From an uncultured Rhodospirillales bacterium (lineage in GTDB: Bacteria; Pseudomonadota; Alphaproteobacteria; Acetobacterales; Acetobacteraceae), in assembly GCA_903845065.1 (NCBI GenBank), contig CAIMWH010000017.1, positions 1 to 42,747 on the forward strand: a stretch of 42,747 bases of DNA, read 5' to 3'. The first letter of the stretch is position 1, and every line of letters starts with the position of its first letter. Positions 26,454 to 33,965 of the stretch are shown here, piece by piece. Made by a program: the position numbers and the translations under genes. Under the pieces are notes generated by a model, which saw only the letters and a list, made by a program, of their open reading frames with translations, was not told the DNA's origin and made no database searches.

Positions 26454-27068
26454 ATGGACTGGCAACTCTATCTCGCCTTCGTGCTCGCAACTTCGGTGCT
26501 GATGCTTATCCCAGGGCCGAATGTCGCCCTGATCGTCGCCAATTCGGTGGCTTTCGGCACCCGCTATGGCCTGATCACCGTGCTGGGCACCAGCAGCGCG
26601 ATGGTGGTGCAACTCGGCTTGTTCGCGCTGGGGATGACGGCGCTGCTTGGCGTGATGGCGCAGTGGTTCGAGTGGGTGCGCTGGGCGGGCGTGGCGTATC
26701 TGCTGTGGATCGGGTTGCGGCAATGGCGGGCCGAACCGGTCGACCTCACGCGCACGCGACCTGAACGGCGGCCGGTGCGGGAAATCCTGTTGCGCGGTGC
26801 TCTGGTCTCGATGACCAACCCCAAGACATTGGTGTTCTATGGCGCCTTCTTTCCGCAATTCGTCAGCCCCGGCGCGGACCTGGTGCAGCAGATCCTGCTG
26901 CTGTCCGGCACATTCCTCGCCCTCGCGGTCCTGCTCGACGGCTCCTGGGCAGTGCTGGCGGGGCGGTTGCGCGGCGTGCTGGCGACGCGGGGGCGGTTGC
27001 GCAACCGGGTCTCGGGCGGGCTGCTGATGGGCGCCGGCGTCGGCCTCGCGATGGCGCGGCTGAAATAG
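26454..27068 (+). CDS. LysE/RhtB-family amino acid exporter (copy 2)
   Basis: Inner-membrane protein of 204 aa with about six hydrophobic segments, motif IPGPNVALIVANSVAFG at about 17-33, and ALVSMTNPKTLVFYGAFFPQF in the middle, which are the classic RhtB/LysE signatures. It starts 58 bp after copy 1 and is preceded by GGGAGA. The two copies differ in most loop residues, so they are not a recent duplication; they may export different amino acids or work together. Confidence 0.92.
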   Translation: MDWQLYLAFVLATSVLMLIPGPNVALIVANSVAFGTRYGLITVLGTSSAMVVQLGLFALGMTALLGVMAQWFEWVRWAGVAYLLWIGLRQWRAEPVDLTRTRPERRPVREILLRGALVSMTNPKTLVFYGAFFPQFVSPGADLVQQILLLSGTFLALAVLLDGSWAVLAGRLRGVLATRGRLRNRVSGGLLMGAGVGLAMARLK

Positions 27069-27139
27069 CCGGCGGGTAATAACTGGTTCATCGCTGACGT
27101 CCATCTTCCCCGGCCGAGACAGGCCGGAAGGACCAGGCG

Positions 27140-27847
27140 ATGTGGCGGAGATTGGCGGCGTGCGGGTTGTTGGCGGCAATGCTGGCCGGGCTTGCCGGGA
27201 CGGCGGGCGCCACGGTGGTGCTGGATGTCGGCACCGCCGGGCGGGCGGCGGACTGGGGTGACGCGGTATGTGGCGCGGTGAGTGCGCCGGTGTTCCAGTT
27301 GGGCGGTGCCATTGGCGTTGCGGGCAGCCTGATCACCGGCGCCGGGCGATGTCGGCAGGGCGCCTCGATGGTGGTGACGGAGTATTTCTATCTGCCGGCC
27401 GACGCCAAGGATATCCGGCTCCGCATCAGTGACTTCGAGGCTGGCGGAAATGGCGTGATCGTTCTCAACGGTGAGGACATCGCCGATGATGACATCAACC
27501 GCGGCTTTCTGCCCGGCCGCACCAACAGCATCGAAATCACCCTGACCGGCGTTTCGTCGCGCGACTGGCTGATTTCCGGCCCGTCGCTGGCCTCCAACGC
27601 GGCGCTGGCGATGTTGCAGGCGACGGTGAGCTATGACAGCGCGGCCGCCGCCAGCTTCTCGAACGCCGCCGCGGCCCCGGTTGCCGAGCCGCCGGCCGGG
27701 GCACTGCTGCTGCCCGCCACCATGATGTTGTGGGCGTTGGCGCGACGGCGGCGGGATCGTGTTCCCGTGCCGTCGCGCCAAGTCTCGGCTACGCCATCGG
27801 CGCTTCGTCGCGTCCCGCCCGGGCGGTGCCGCGGCGCTGCTCGGTGA
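27140..27847 (+). CDS. Exported protein with degenerate PEP-CTERM-like tail
   Basis: A 235-aa protein with an N-terminal signal peptide (about 1-24, ending GTAGA-TV). A beta-rich middle holds two or three cysteines (44 and 71) and FYLPADAKDIRLRISDFEAGG, resembling jelly-roll modules of exported PEP-CTERM proteins. Residues 181-205 read V-A-E-P-P, a hydrophobic helix and then ARRRR, which is the layout of a PEP-CTERM sorting signal (VPEP, helix, Arg cluster) in degenerate form. Unusually, 30 further Pro/Arg-rich residues follow, and the frame overlaps the convergent rpoH 3' end by 59 bp. A GGAAGG-like RBS precedes ATG 27140. No exosortase gene is in the window. Confidence 0.6.
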   Translation: MWRRLAACGLLAAMLAGLAGTAGATVVLDVGTAGRAADWGDAVCGAVSAPVFQLGGAIGVAGSLITGAGRCRQGASMVVTEYFYLPADAKDIRLRISDFEAGGNGVIVLNGEDIADDDINRGFLPGRTNSIEITLTGVSSRDWLISGPSLASNAALAMLQATVSYDSAAAASFSNAAAAPVAEPPAGALLLPATMMLWALARRRRDRVPVPSRQVSATPSALRRVPPGRCRGAAR

Positions 27848-28700
27848 TGGCGGCCTGCATCGCCTTCTGCAACTTCTCGAACGCCCGTACCTCGATCTGG
27901 CGCACCCGCTCGCGGGAGACGTTGTACTGCTGCGAGAGATCCTCCAGCGTGGTGGGGTTCTCCTTCAGGCGGCGCTCGATCAGGATGTGGCGTTCGCGAT
28001 CATTGAGGGTTTTCAGCGCATTGGCCAACAGGGACTTGCGGCCCGTCAGTTCCTCGCGCTCCCCCATCGCCGATTCGGCGCTCTCGGTGTCATCCACCAG
28101 CCAGTCCTGCCACTCGCCCTCGCCGTCGGCACGGACGGAGGCATTGAGGCTGTGATCCGGCGCGGTGAGGCGGCGGTTCATGCTCACCACATCCTGCTCC
28201 GGCACATCGAGGGCGTGGGCGATTTTGGCGACCTGCTCGGGGGCAAGGTCCCCATCGTCGATCGCCTGCATCTGGCCCTTGAGGCGGCGCAGGTTGAAGA
28301 ACAGCTTCTTCTGCGCGGCCGTGGTGCCCATTTTCACCAGCGACCACGAGTGCAGGATGTATTCCTGGATGGCGGCGCGGATCCACCACATCGCGTAGGT
28401 GGCGAGGCGGAAGCCGCGCTCGGGGTCGAAGCGCTTGACGGCCTGCATCATGCCGACATTGCCTTCGCTGATCAGTTCGCCCAGCGGCAGCCCGTAGCCG
28501 CGGTAGCCCATGGCAATCTTGGCGACGAGACGCAAATGCGAGGTGACGAGTTTGTGGGCGGCTTCAAGGTCTTCCTCGTCGCGCCAGCGGCGGGAGAGGG
28601 TGCCCTCTTCCTCGGCCGTGAGCATCGGGAATTTGCGGATTTCCTGGAGATAGCGGGTGAGGTTGCCTTCGGGGGCAAGATTGATGACGGCAGCGGCCAC
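27789..28700 (-). CDS. rpoH: Heat-shock sigma factor RpoH (sigma-32)
   Basis: Sigma-70 family protein of 303 aa directing RNA polymerase to heat-shock promoters. Region 2 shows LRLVAKIAMGYRGYGLPLGELISEGNVG and FDPERGFRLATYAMWWIRAAIQEY; the RpoH box QKKLFFNLRR is at 130-139; region 4 has the helix-turn-helix TTLEDLSQQYNVSRERVRQIE. GTG 28700 is chosen over ATG 28742: an AAAGGA lies 8 nt upstream (28709-28714) and homologues begin just before the LAPEGNLTRYLQEIRKFPML block. It follows rluD on the same strand, the conserved alphaproteobacterial order. A promoter-like sequence at 28930-28958 implies a leader of about 225 nt. Confidence 0.95.
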   Translation of the reverse strand: MAAAVINLAPEGNLTRYLQEIRKFPMLTAEEEGTLSRRWRDEEDLEAAHKLVTSHLRLVAKIAMGYRGYGLPLGELISEGNVGMMQAVKRFDPERGFRLATYAMWWIRAAIQEYILHSWSLVKMGTTAAQKKLFFNLRRLKGQMQAIDDGDLAPEQVAKIAHALDVPEQDVVSMNRRLTAPDHSLNASVRADGEGEWQDWLVDDTESAESAMGEREELTGRKSLLANALKTLNDRERHILIERRLKENPTTLEDLSQQYNVSRERVRQIEVRAFEKLQKAMQAAITEQRRGTARAGRDEAPMA

Positions 28701-28929
28701 GAACGGTGTCCTTTCGTCGATGAGGCCACTGGTGTGCCGCAAGGGCGCACGCCATATGACCGGTATGTTCAGTCTGACCCGCGAAGCTGTCCGCCGTTAC
28801 ATCGGGGGGACGGGCACCGGGTTCATGAAGCGGTATTCCCTCTACGTCCCGGAGGGCGCCCCGGATGCGGCAGCGCGACGCCGGACTGTTCGGCGGAGCG
28901 ACTGCTTCTGCGCCCCATTCCTGACGCAA

Positions 28930-28958
28930 TTGATACCCCGGGGCGCGAGTCCGGTCAA
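28930..28958 (-). promoter_or_regulatory. Candidate rpoH promoter
   Basis: On the minus strand TTGACC, 17 nt, TATCAA, a good sigma-70 type match, placed 25 nt after the rluD stop. The same stretch reads CTTGACC ... CCCCGGGGTAT, so it also resembles an alphaproteobacterial sigma-32 promoter, which would allow autoregulation. The spacer contains the palindrome CCCCGGGG. Transcription from here leaves about 220 nt before the GTG start of rpoH. Confidence 0.5.
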
Positions 28959-28982
28959 GATACCGGACCAATTAAGTCAGGA

Positions 28983-29978
28983 TTAAGTTTCTGCCATATC
29001 AAGGGCCACCAGCAGGTCCCGCAGGTCGGCGGGTGGCGGGGTGGTGAAGCTCAGTTCGGCGCCGGTGCGCGGATGGGCGAAGCCGAGGCGGTGGGCGTGC
29101 AGTGCCTGGCGCGGGAAATCCTGCAGCATGGTGCGCAGGTCCGGCGGCATTTCCTTGGCGGCGGCCGGGATGCGGCGGAGGTACACCGGGTCCCCCACAA
29201 TGGGGTAGCCCTTGGACCCCAGATGCACCCGGATCTGGTGAGTGCGGCCGGTGGCGAGGCGGCATTCGAGCAGCGACACCGCGGTGTGGCGCACCGCGAG
29301 GGTGCGATAGCGGGTGAGCGCCACCTTGCCGCCCCGCGTTACGATCGCCATGCGCTTGCGATCGCGCGGATCGCGGCCGATATCGCCCTCGATCTCCCCG
29401 CTGGACGGCGACGGCATGCCCCAGCACAAGGCAAGGTAGGCCCGATCCAGGTCCCGCGCGGCGAACGCGGCGGACAGGGTGGCAAGCGCCTGCTCGGTTT
29501 TCGCCACCACCATCACGCCCGAAGTGTCCTTGTCGAGCCGATGCACGATGCCGGGCCGCCGTTCGCCGCCGATGCCGGGCAGGCTGTCGCCGCAATGGGC
29601 GAGCAGGGCGTTGACCAGCGTGCCCTCCTCGTTGCCCGGCGCCGGATGCACGACGAGGCCGGCCTGCTTGTCGAGCACGATCAGGTCGTCGTCCTCGTAC
29701 AGGATCGACAGCGGGATGGTCTCGGCCTGCGGAATGGCGGACACAGTGGCGGGCAGGGTGATGCGATAGGTGGCGCCGGGCACCACTTCCTCGGCCGGCT
29801 TGGTGACCAGCACGCCGTCCCGGGTGACGCGGCGCTCCTCGATGAGGGTTTTCATGCGGGCGCGGGACACCACGTCGGACGCTTCGGCGAGGAAACGGTC
29901 AACCCGTAGGCCGGCGGCCTCGGGCGGGGCGATGATATCGGTGGGGAGGAGGGTGGGCGGCGTGCGGGAATCTGGCAT
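28983..29978 (-). CDS. rluD: 23S rRNA pseudouridine synthase, RluD family
   Basis: RluA/RluD-family pseudouridine synthase of 331 aa; RluD modifies helix 69 uridines of 23S rRNA. An N-terminal S4 RNA-binding domain (about 20-75: RVDRFLAEASDVVSRARMK) precedes the catalytic domain. The catalytic aspartate is Asp149 in HRLDKDTSG, and GRTHQIRVHL and YPIVGDPVY are the other family motifs. ATG 29978 is preferred to an ATG at 29990 as closer to the S4 domain; neither has a clear RBS. It lies upstream of rpoH in the same orientation, an order conserved across alphaproteobacteria. Confidence 0.93.
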   Translation of the reverse strand: MPDSRTPPTLLPTDIIAPPEAAGLRVDRFLAEASDVVSRARMKTLIEERRVTRDGVLVTKPAEEVVPGATYRITLPATVSAIPQAETIPLSILYEDDDLIVLDKQAGLVVHPAPGNEEGTLVNALLAHCGDSLPGIGGERRPGIVHRLDKDTSGVMVVAKTEQALATLSAAFAARDLDRAYLALCWGMPSPSSGEIEGDIGRDPRDRKRMAIVTRGGKVALTRYRTLAVRHTAVSLLECRLATGRTHQIRVHLGSKGYPIVGDPVYLRRIPAAAKEMPPDLRTMLQDFPRQALHAHRLGFAHPRTGAELSFTTPPPADLRDLLVALDMAET

Positions 29979-30022
29979 AACGCAGCACATAGCCCGGATC
30001 GGCGGGCGGGAGGAGCGTTGCT

Positions 30023-30295
30023 ATGCAGGGGCTGAAGATCGCGGTGATCGTGATGAGCGTGCTGATTGTCGCCGGGGTGGCGGTGATCGGGGTGACGATC
30101 GCGCGCCGGGTGTATGTGGCACCCGGGCCGCTTGCCGAGATGCTGCTCGACGAACCGGCCGGCACCCATATCGTCGCGGTGTCCGGGCCGCCGCAGCAGT
30201 TGCTGGTGCAGTTGCAGGGCGGCGGGCCCGACCGGGTGGTGATGGTGGACATGCGTGACGGCAAGATCGCCGGCCGGCTGTCGCTGAAGCATTGA
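30023..30295 (+). CDS. Small membrane-anchored protein next to rluD (DUF6476-like)
   Basis: A 90-aa protein with one N-terminal transmembrane helix (about 5-28, KIAVIVMSVLIVAGVAVIGVT) and a short C-terminal domain of about 50 residues predicted as beta strands (HIVAVSGPPQQLLVQLQ, DRVVMVDMRDGKIAG). The pattern of an LKIAVIVMSVLIVAG start beside rluD recalls the DUF6476 family, quoted from memory. GGAGG lies at 30010-30014, 8 nt before ATG 30023. It is divergent from rluD and 10 bp upstream of the glycosyltransferase gene. Function unknown. Confidence 0.75.
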   Translation: MQGLKIAVIVMSVLIVAGVAVIGVTIARRVYVAPGPLAEMLLDEPAGTHIVAVSGPPQQLLVQLQGGGPDRVVMVDMRDGKIAGRLSLKH

Positions 30296-30305
30296 TCGGG
30301 GCCGG

Positions 30306-31631
30306 ATGCCGGTGAACTTCAGCGCGCTGCAACATCTGCTGCACAACCGCGACGCGGCGGGCCTATGCGCGGCGCTGGCCGGCTGGTTCGGCCCGAATGG
30401 GCGGATCGCCGAGATGGTGCGGTTTGCCATTTCCGAGGCCTGGAACCCGGAGCAGGTTCCAGCCGTGGATGCCATGGAGGCGGCATTCCTGCGCCAGATC
30501 GGCGCCCTGCATGCGCACGGCGCCTTTCGTGCCGGGCGTGGCGGCTGGTCGGCCGAGCGGGCGATCCGTACCGCCCCGCGCAGCCTCGATCCGCTCGCGC
30601 GCGATGAGGGCCCGGCCGGCTGGTCGGTGCCGCAGGTGCTCAACTTCCTGCTGCTGCGCGAAATCCCCCGCCGCGCCCGTGCAGCCGTGGTGGCCACCGT
30701 GCGCGACGAGGCGCTTGGGCTGGTGGAGTGGGTGGCGCACTACCGGGTGCTCGGGTTCGAGCGCATTTTCGTCTACACCAACCACAATTCCGACGGCACC
30801 GACGCGCTGCTGGACTGTCTCGCACGGCATGGACTGGTCCGGGTGATCCACAACGAGATCGACCTCAGATACTCGCCGCAGCGCAAGGCCTATGCCCACG
30901 CGCTGCAATGCCTGCCCGATTTGTATGAGTGTGCCTGGGCGTTCTTCGTCGATGCCGACGAGTTCTATGTTCCCGCGAGCGGATGGTCGATCGACGGATT
31001 GCTCGATGGTGCCGAACGCGCCTTCCCCGCCCATCCGCCGGCCGGGGTGCTGGTCGATTGGCGCTGGTATGTCAGCGGCGCGCGGTTCGAATACGCGCCG
31101 GGCCTGGTACAGGAGCGGTTCCGGCATTTCCAGCCGCATGGTGGCTTCAAGAGCATGGTGCGGCTCGGCGAGGCGGTATCGATGCGCCAGGTGCACTATC
31201 CCGAGCCATTGCCGGGCGGATTCCTGGTCGACAGCGACCTGACGCCGCTGGAGAAGGGCGACATCTGGGCCAAGCCGGCATCGAGCGGGCAGGGCGGCTA
31301 TCTCAACCACTACTGGTCGAAGTCCTTCGAGGAGTTCTCCATCAAGAAGGCGCGCGGCGATACCCTGGCGGCCAATGCGCATGGCGAGTGGGCCCGCACG
31401 TTCGACCAGTTCTTCACCTGGAATGGCGCCGAAACCGCCAGTAATCTGTCGCCACAGCCCGAGGCGCTGCTGCGGCGGGTGACGGCGGAACATGACCGTA
31501 TCATGGCGCTGCCGGAGGTGGCGGGGCATGTGGCGCACGCCCGTGCGCTGCTGCCGGAAATGCTGGCCCGTTTCGAAGCGGCCGGCGGTTTGCGCCATAT
31601 CTATGATACGCTGCGCCAGCGCGGACCGTGA
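30306..31631 (+). CDS. Glycosyltransferase, GT92/GT2-like
   Basis: A 441-aa protein. The catalytic GT-A domain starts near residue 115 with RAAVVATVRDEALGLVEWVAHYRVLGF, continues with FVYTNHNSDGT and contains the metal-binding DxD in FFVDADEFYV (about 217-226), followed by WRWYVSGARFEY and a His-rich HYPEP / LNHYWSKSFEEF part. This pattern is that of the DUF23/GT92-like family, which act on surface glycans. About 110 N-terminal residues before the domain are helical and unrecognised. ATG 30306 lies 10 bp after the upstream small membrane protein. Donor and acceptor cannot be inferred. A 17-bp tandem duplication overlaps its stop codon. Confidence 0.82.
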   Translation: MPVNFSALQHLLHNRDAAGLCAALAGWFGPNGRIAEMVRFAISEAWNPEQVPAVDAMEAAFLRQIGALHAHGAFRAGRGGWSAERAIRTAPRSLDPLARDEGPAGWSVPQVLNFLLLREIPRRARAAVVATVRDEALGLVEWVAHYRVLGFERIFVYTNHNSDGTDALLDCLARHGLVRVIHNEIDLRYSPQRKAYAHALQCLPDLYECAWAFFVDADEFYVPASGWSIDGLLDGAERAFPAHPPAGVLVDWRWYVSGARFEYAPGLVQERFRHFQPHGGFKSMVRLGEAVSMRQVHYPEPLPGGFLVDSDLTPLEKGDIWAKPASSGQGGYLNHYWSKSFEEFSIKKARGDTLAANAHGEWARTFDQFFTWNGAETASNLSPQPEALLRRVTAEHDRIMALPEVAGHVAHARALLPEMLARFEAAGGLRHIYDTLRQRGP

Positions 31632-31661
31632 TAAGGTTGGCAACGTGATAAGCTTGGCATC
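31628..31661. repeat. 17-bp tandem duplication across the glycosyltransferase stop
   Basis: GTGATAAGGTTGGCAAC (31628-31644) is followed directly by GTGATAAGCTTGGCATC (31645-31661): 15 of 17 positions match. The first copy includes the TGA stop of the glycosyltransferase gene. It runs into a 12-bp palindrome at 31660-31671. Confidence 0.85.
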
Positions 31662-31671
31662 GGCATGCCGA
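31660..31671. repeat. 12-bp perfect palindrome TCGGCATGCCGA
   Basis: A perfect inverted repeat in the 175-bp gap between the glycosyltransferase and the FHA-SpoIIE gene. It could be an operator for a dimeric regulator or an incidental sequence. No T-run follows, so it is not a standard terminator. Confidence 0.4.
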
Positions 31672-31806
31672 CACGGCAACATGGCGGGCGCGTGCGGGAG
31701 TGAAGGCAGAACGAAATGGCAGTCTCCGGGATGATGAACCACCGCGCTACGCCGCATGCTCCCTGCCGTGCTGTGGCCCCGCGCCGCGTGCTGCCGGCCT
31801 GACCCG

Positions 31807-32970
31807 ATGGCCAACTCCGGCTTCCGCGACGATGACGACGAGAGCGAACAAACGGTTTTCCGCCGTCCCAACACGCTCATGCCGATGACCGATCCGGCTG
31901 ACGACCTGGTGCATGTGCTGGTGCTGCAACCCACCGGGGTGGCGCCGCCGGTGCGCCTGGCGCCGGGCTCGATGACGATCGGGCGTACCGAAGGCGCGGA
32001 CATGATCCTGCCCGGCAGCGATGTCTCGCGCCGGCATTGTCAGGTCGATCTCGTCGGCGTTGAGGTGATCGCCGGCGGCGAGGTGCTGGTGACTGACCTC
32101 AATTCCACCAACGGCACCTATGTCGATGGCACCCGGGTTGCCGGCACGGTGGCGTTATCGCCGGGCGCGCGGGTGTCGATCGGCGGGCACCAGATGCTGT
32201 ACGAGCGGCGTAGCCGGCGCGAACTCGATGAGGCGGAGGCACTGGAGCGCGAGCTGCACCGCGCCAACCAATATGTGCTGGCGATCCTGCCGCTGCCGTT
32301 GCGCGAGGGGAAGGTGCGGGCGGAGTGGTACTACGTGCCCTGCACCGGCCTCGGCGGCGATGCGTTCGGCTACCGGGACCTCGGGGACGGCACCTTCGTC
32401 GGCTACATCGTCGATGTGGCCGGACAGGGCGCGTCGGCGGCGATGCATTCGGTGTCGGTGGCCAATGTGCTGCGCCAGGACGGCTTGCTCGGGGCGGATT
32501 TCCGTGATCCGGCGGCGGTGATGACGCGGCTCAACGAAGCCTTCCCGACCAAGAACCATGACGGGCTGACCTTCAGCGCCTGGTATTGGGTATACAACCC
32601 GATCAACCGCATGCTCACCTACTGCGCCGCCGGGATGCATCCGGCCTGGCTGGCGGATCGCGCGGTGGGCAATGTCGTGCCGCTGCCGTCGGAAAATGCG
32701 CCGATCGGCCGCGTGCCGGACGCGCGCTACACCGCCGGGCGGGCGTTCGTGCCGGCCGGGGCCTCGCTCTATGTGTTCAGCGACGGCGCGTTCGACGTGC
32801 AGACCCGCGATGGCGCGCGCTGGACCATTGACGATCTCGTCGCCATCCTGCGGCAGTCGCCGATCGAGGCGGTGACGGAGCCGCAGCGCATCTACAACGC
32901 GGTGCGCGAAGTGGCGCGGCCTGGGCCGCTCGATGACGATTTCTCGTTGATTGTCATCAGCTTTCCCTGA
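31807..32970 (+). CDS. FHA domain-SpoIIE/PP2C-type protein phosphatase
   Basis: A 387-aa cytosolic signalling protein. After an acidic N-terminus (about 1-30) comes an FHA domain (about 35-130) with TIGRTEGADMIL (Gly59-Arg60), VSRRHC (Ser74, His77) and DLNSTNGTYVDG (Ser100-Gly103), all the phosphothreonine-binding residues. A charged helix (136-160) with NQYVLAILPLPL, as in RsbU-like proteins, links to a SpoIIE-type PP2C domain whose metal ligands are present: GGDAFGY (Asp185), VDVAGQG (Asp203), FSDGAFD (Asp326) and DDDFSLIV (Asp377/378). It should bind a phospho-Thr partner and dephosphorylate a Ser/Thr target, perhaps an anti-sigma antagonist. No kinase or STAS protein is adjacent. ATG 31807 has no clear RBS. 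Confidence 0.9.
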   Translation: MANSGFRDDDDESEQTVFRRPNTLMPMTDPADDLVHVLVLQPTGVAPPVRLAPGSMTIGRTEGADMILPGSDVSRRHCQVDLVGVEVIAGGEVLVTDLNSTNGTYVDGTRVAGTVALSPGARVSIGGHQMLYERRSRRELDEAEALERELHRANQYVLAILPLPLREGKVRAEWYYVPCTGLGGDAFGYRDLGDGTFVGYIVDVAGQGASAAMHSVSVANVLRQDGLLGADFRDPAAVMTRLNEAFPTKNHDGLTFSAWYWVYNPINRMLTYCAAGMHPAWLADRAVGNVVPLPSENAPIGRVPDARYTAGRAFVPAGASLYVFSDGAFDVQTRDGARWTIDDLVAILRQSPIEAVTEPQRIYNAVREVARPGPLDDDFSLIVISFP

Positions 32971-33012
32971 CCGGGGCGGATCACGCGGGTTTTCAGAACG
33001 GGGGGACAGGCC

Positions 33013-33870
33013 ATGGCGGGTTTGAATATCGTGCCGACGGGCGGTGGCGTTGGTGCCGAGGTGCGCGGCGTTGATCTGCGCGCCATCGATGACGCAGGTT
33101 TTGCCGCCATCGAGCGTGCCTGGATCGCCCACCAGGTGCTGCTGTTCCGCGGCCAGGCGCTGAGCGATGACGACCTGATCGGCTTCAGCGCCTGCTTCGG
33201 CGGGCTGGACTGGGCGCCGGTGCAGGAAACTGGCCGCCGCTTCGTCGAGGGCAGGCCGGAACTCTATATCGTGTCCAACGTGATGGTGAACGGTGAGCCG
33301 ATTGGCAGCCTCGGTGCCGGCGAGGCGGTGTGGCACACCGACATGTCCTATCTGCCCGAACCGCCAAAGGCGAGCCTGCTCTACGCGCTCGAAATCCCGC
33401 CCAGCGGTGGCGATACGTCGTTCGTCAACATGTACACCGCCTACGAGACCCTGCCGGATGACCTTAAGGCCCGCGCCCGCGGCCTCAAGGTGAAGCACGA
33501 CGGGACCTATAATTCCGGCGGTTTTCTACGGCAGGGCGTGGTGCCGACCGACGATCCGCGCCAGAGCCCGGGGCACCTGCACCCGATGGTCTGCACCCAT
33601 CCCGAGAGCGGCCGGCGGATGCTCTACCTTGGCCGCCGGCGCAACGCCTATGTCGATGGGCTCGATCTGGCGGAGTCGGAGGCGCTGCTTGACGCGATCT
33701 GGGCCCATGTCTGCCAGCCCCGGTTCTGCTGGACCAATCAGTGGCAGGTGGGGGATCTCGTGCTGTGGGACAATCGCTGCACGATGCATCGGCGCGATCC
33801 GTTCGACAATTCGGCCCGCCGGGTGATGCATCGCACCCAGGTGAAGGGCGCCGCGCCGCCGGCGGCCTGA
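33013..33870 (+). CDS. TauD/TfdA-family 2-oxoglutarate-dependent dioxygenase
   Basis: Fe(II)/2-oxoglutarate dioxygenase of 285 aa. The facial triad is complete: His108 and Asp110 (VWHTDMSYL) and His259 (CTMHRRDPF), with the oxoglutarate-binding arginine at Arg270 (SARRVMHR). GAEVRGVDLR near the N-terminus is the usual family start. ATG 33013 follows a GGGGGACAG site. Members hydroxylate taurine, aryloxyalkanoates, carnitine precursors and other small acids; the substrate here cannot be read. It is transcribed with its neighbours' direction but separated by 42 bp from the phosphatase gene and 95 bp from motB. Confidence 0.92.
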   Translation: MAGLNIVPTGGGVGAEVRGVDLRAIDDAGFAAIERAWIAHQVLLFRGQALSDDDLIGFSACFGGLDWAPVQETGRRFVEGRPELYIVSNVMVNGEPIGSLGAGEAVWHTDMSYLPEPPKASLLYALEIPPSGGDTSFVNMYTAYETLPDDLKARARGLKVKHDGTYNSGGFLRQGVVPTDDPRQSPGHLHPMVCTHPESGRRMLYLGRRRNAYVDGLDLAESEALLDAIWAHVCQPRFCWTNQWQVGDLVLWDNRCTMHRRDPFDNSARRVMHRTQVKGAAPPAA

Positions 33871-33965
33871 GCGCGGCCCCCCGCCGTCCGGCCCTCCATT
33901 AGGGGAGAATTAAGCCCGCTGGCGCATGCCTGCCCAATCCCGCCGGTGCGGGCAGCAGGAGTCGC

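Noticed and set aside
25799-27068. Recent tandem duplication of the two LysE/RhtB genes
   Set aside because: They share only the family motif and fold; loops and most helix residues differ, so they are older paralogues.
28657-28986. 109-codon plus-strand open frame across the rpoH upstream region
   Set aside because: It overlaps the rpoH 5' end and its promoter in antisense, has no RBS and no recognisable product.
33921-33941. Possible sigma-54 promoter (CTGGCGCATGCCTGCCC) before motB
   Set aside because: The GG to GC distance is 9 rather than the required 10 nt, and the TTGC half is only TGCC.
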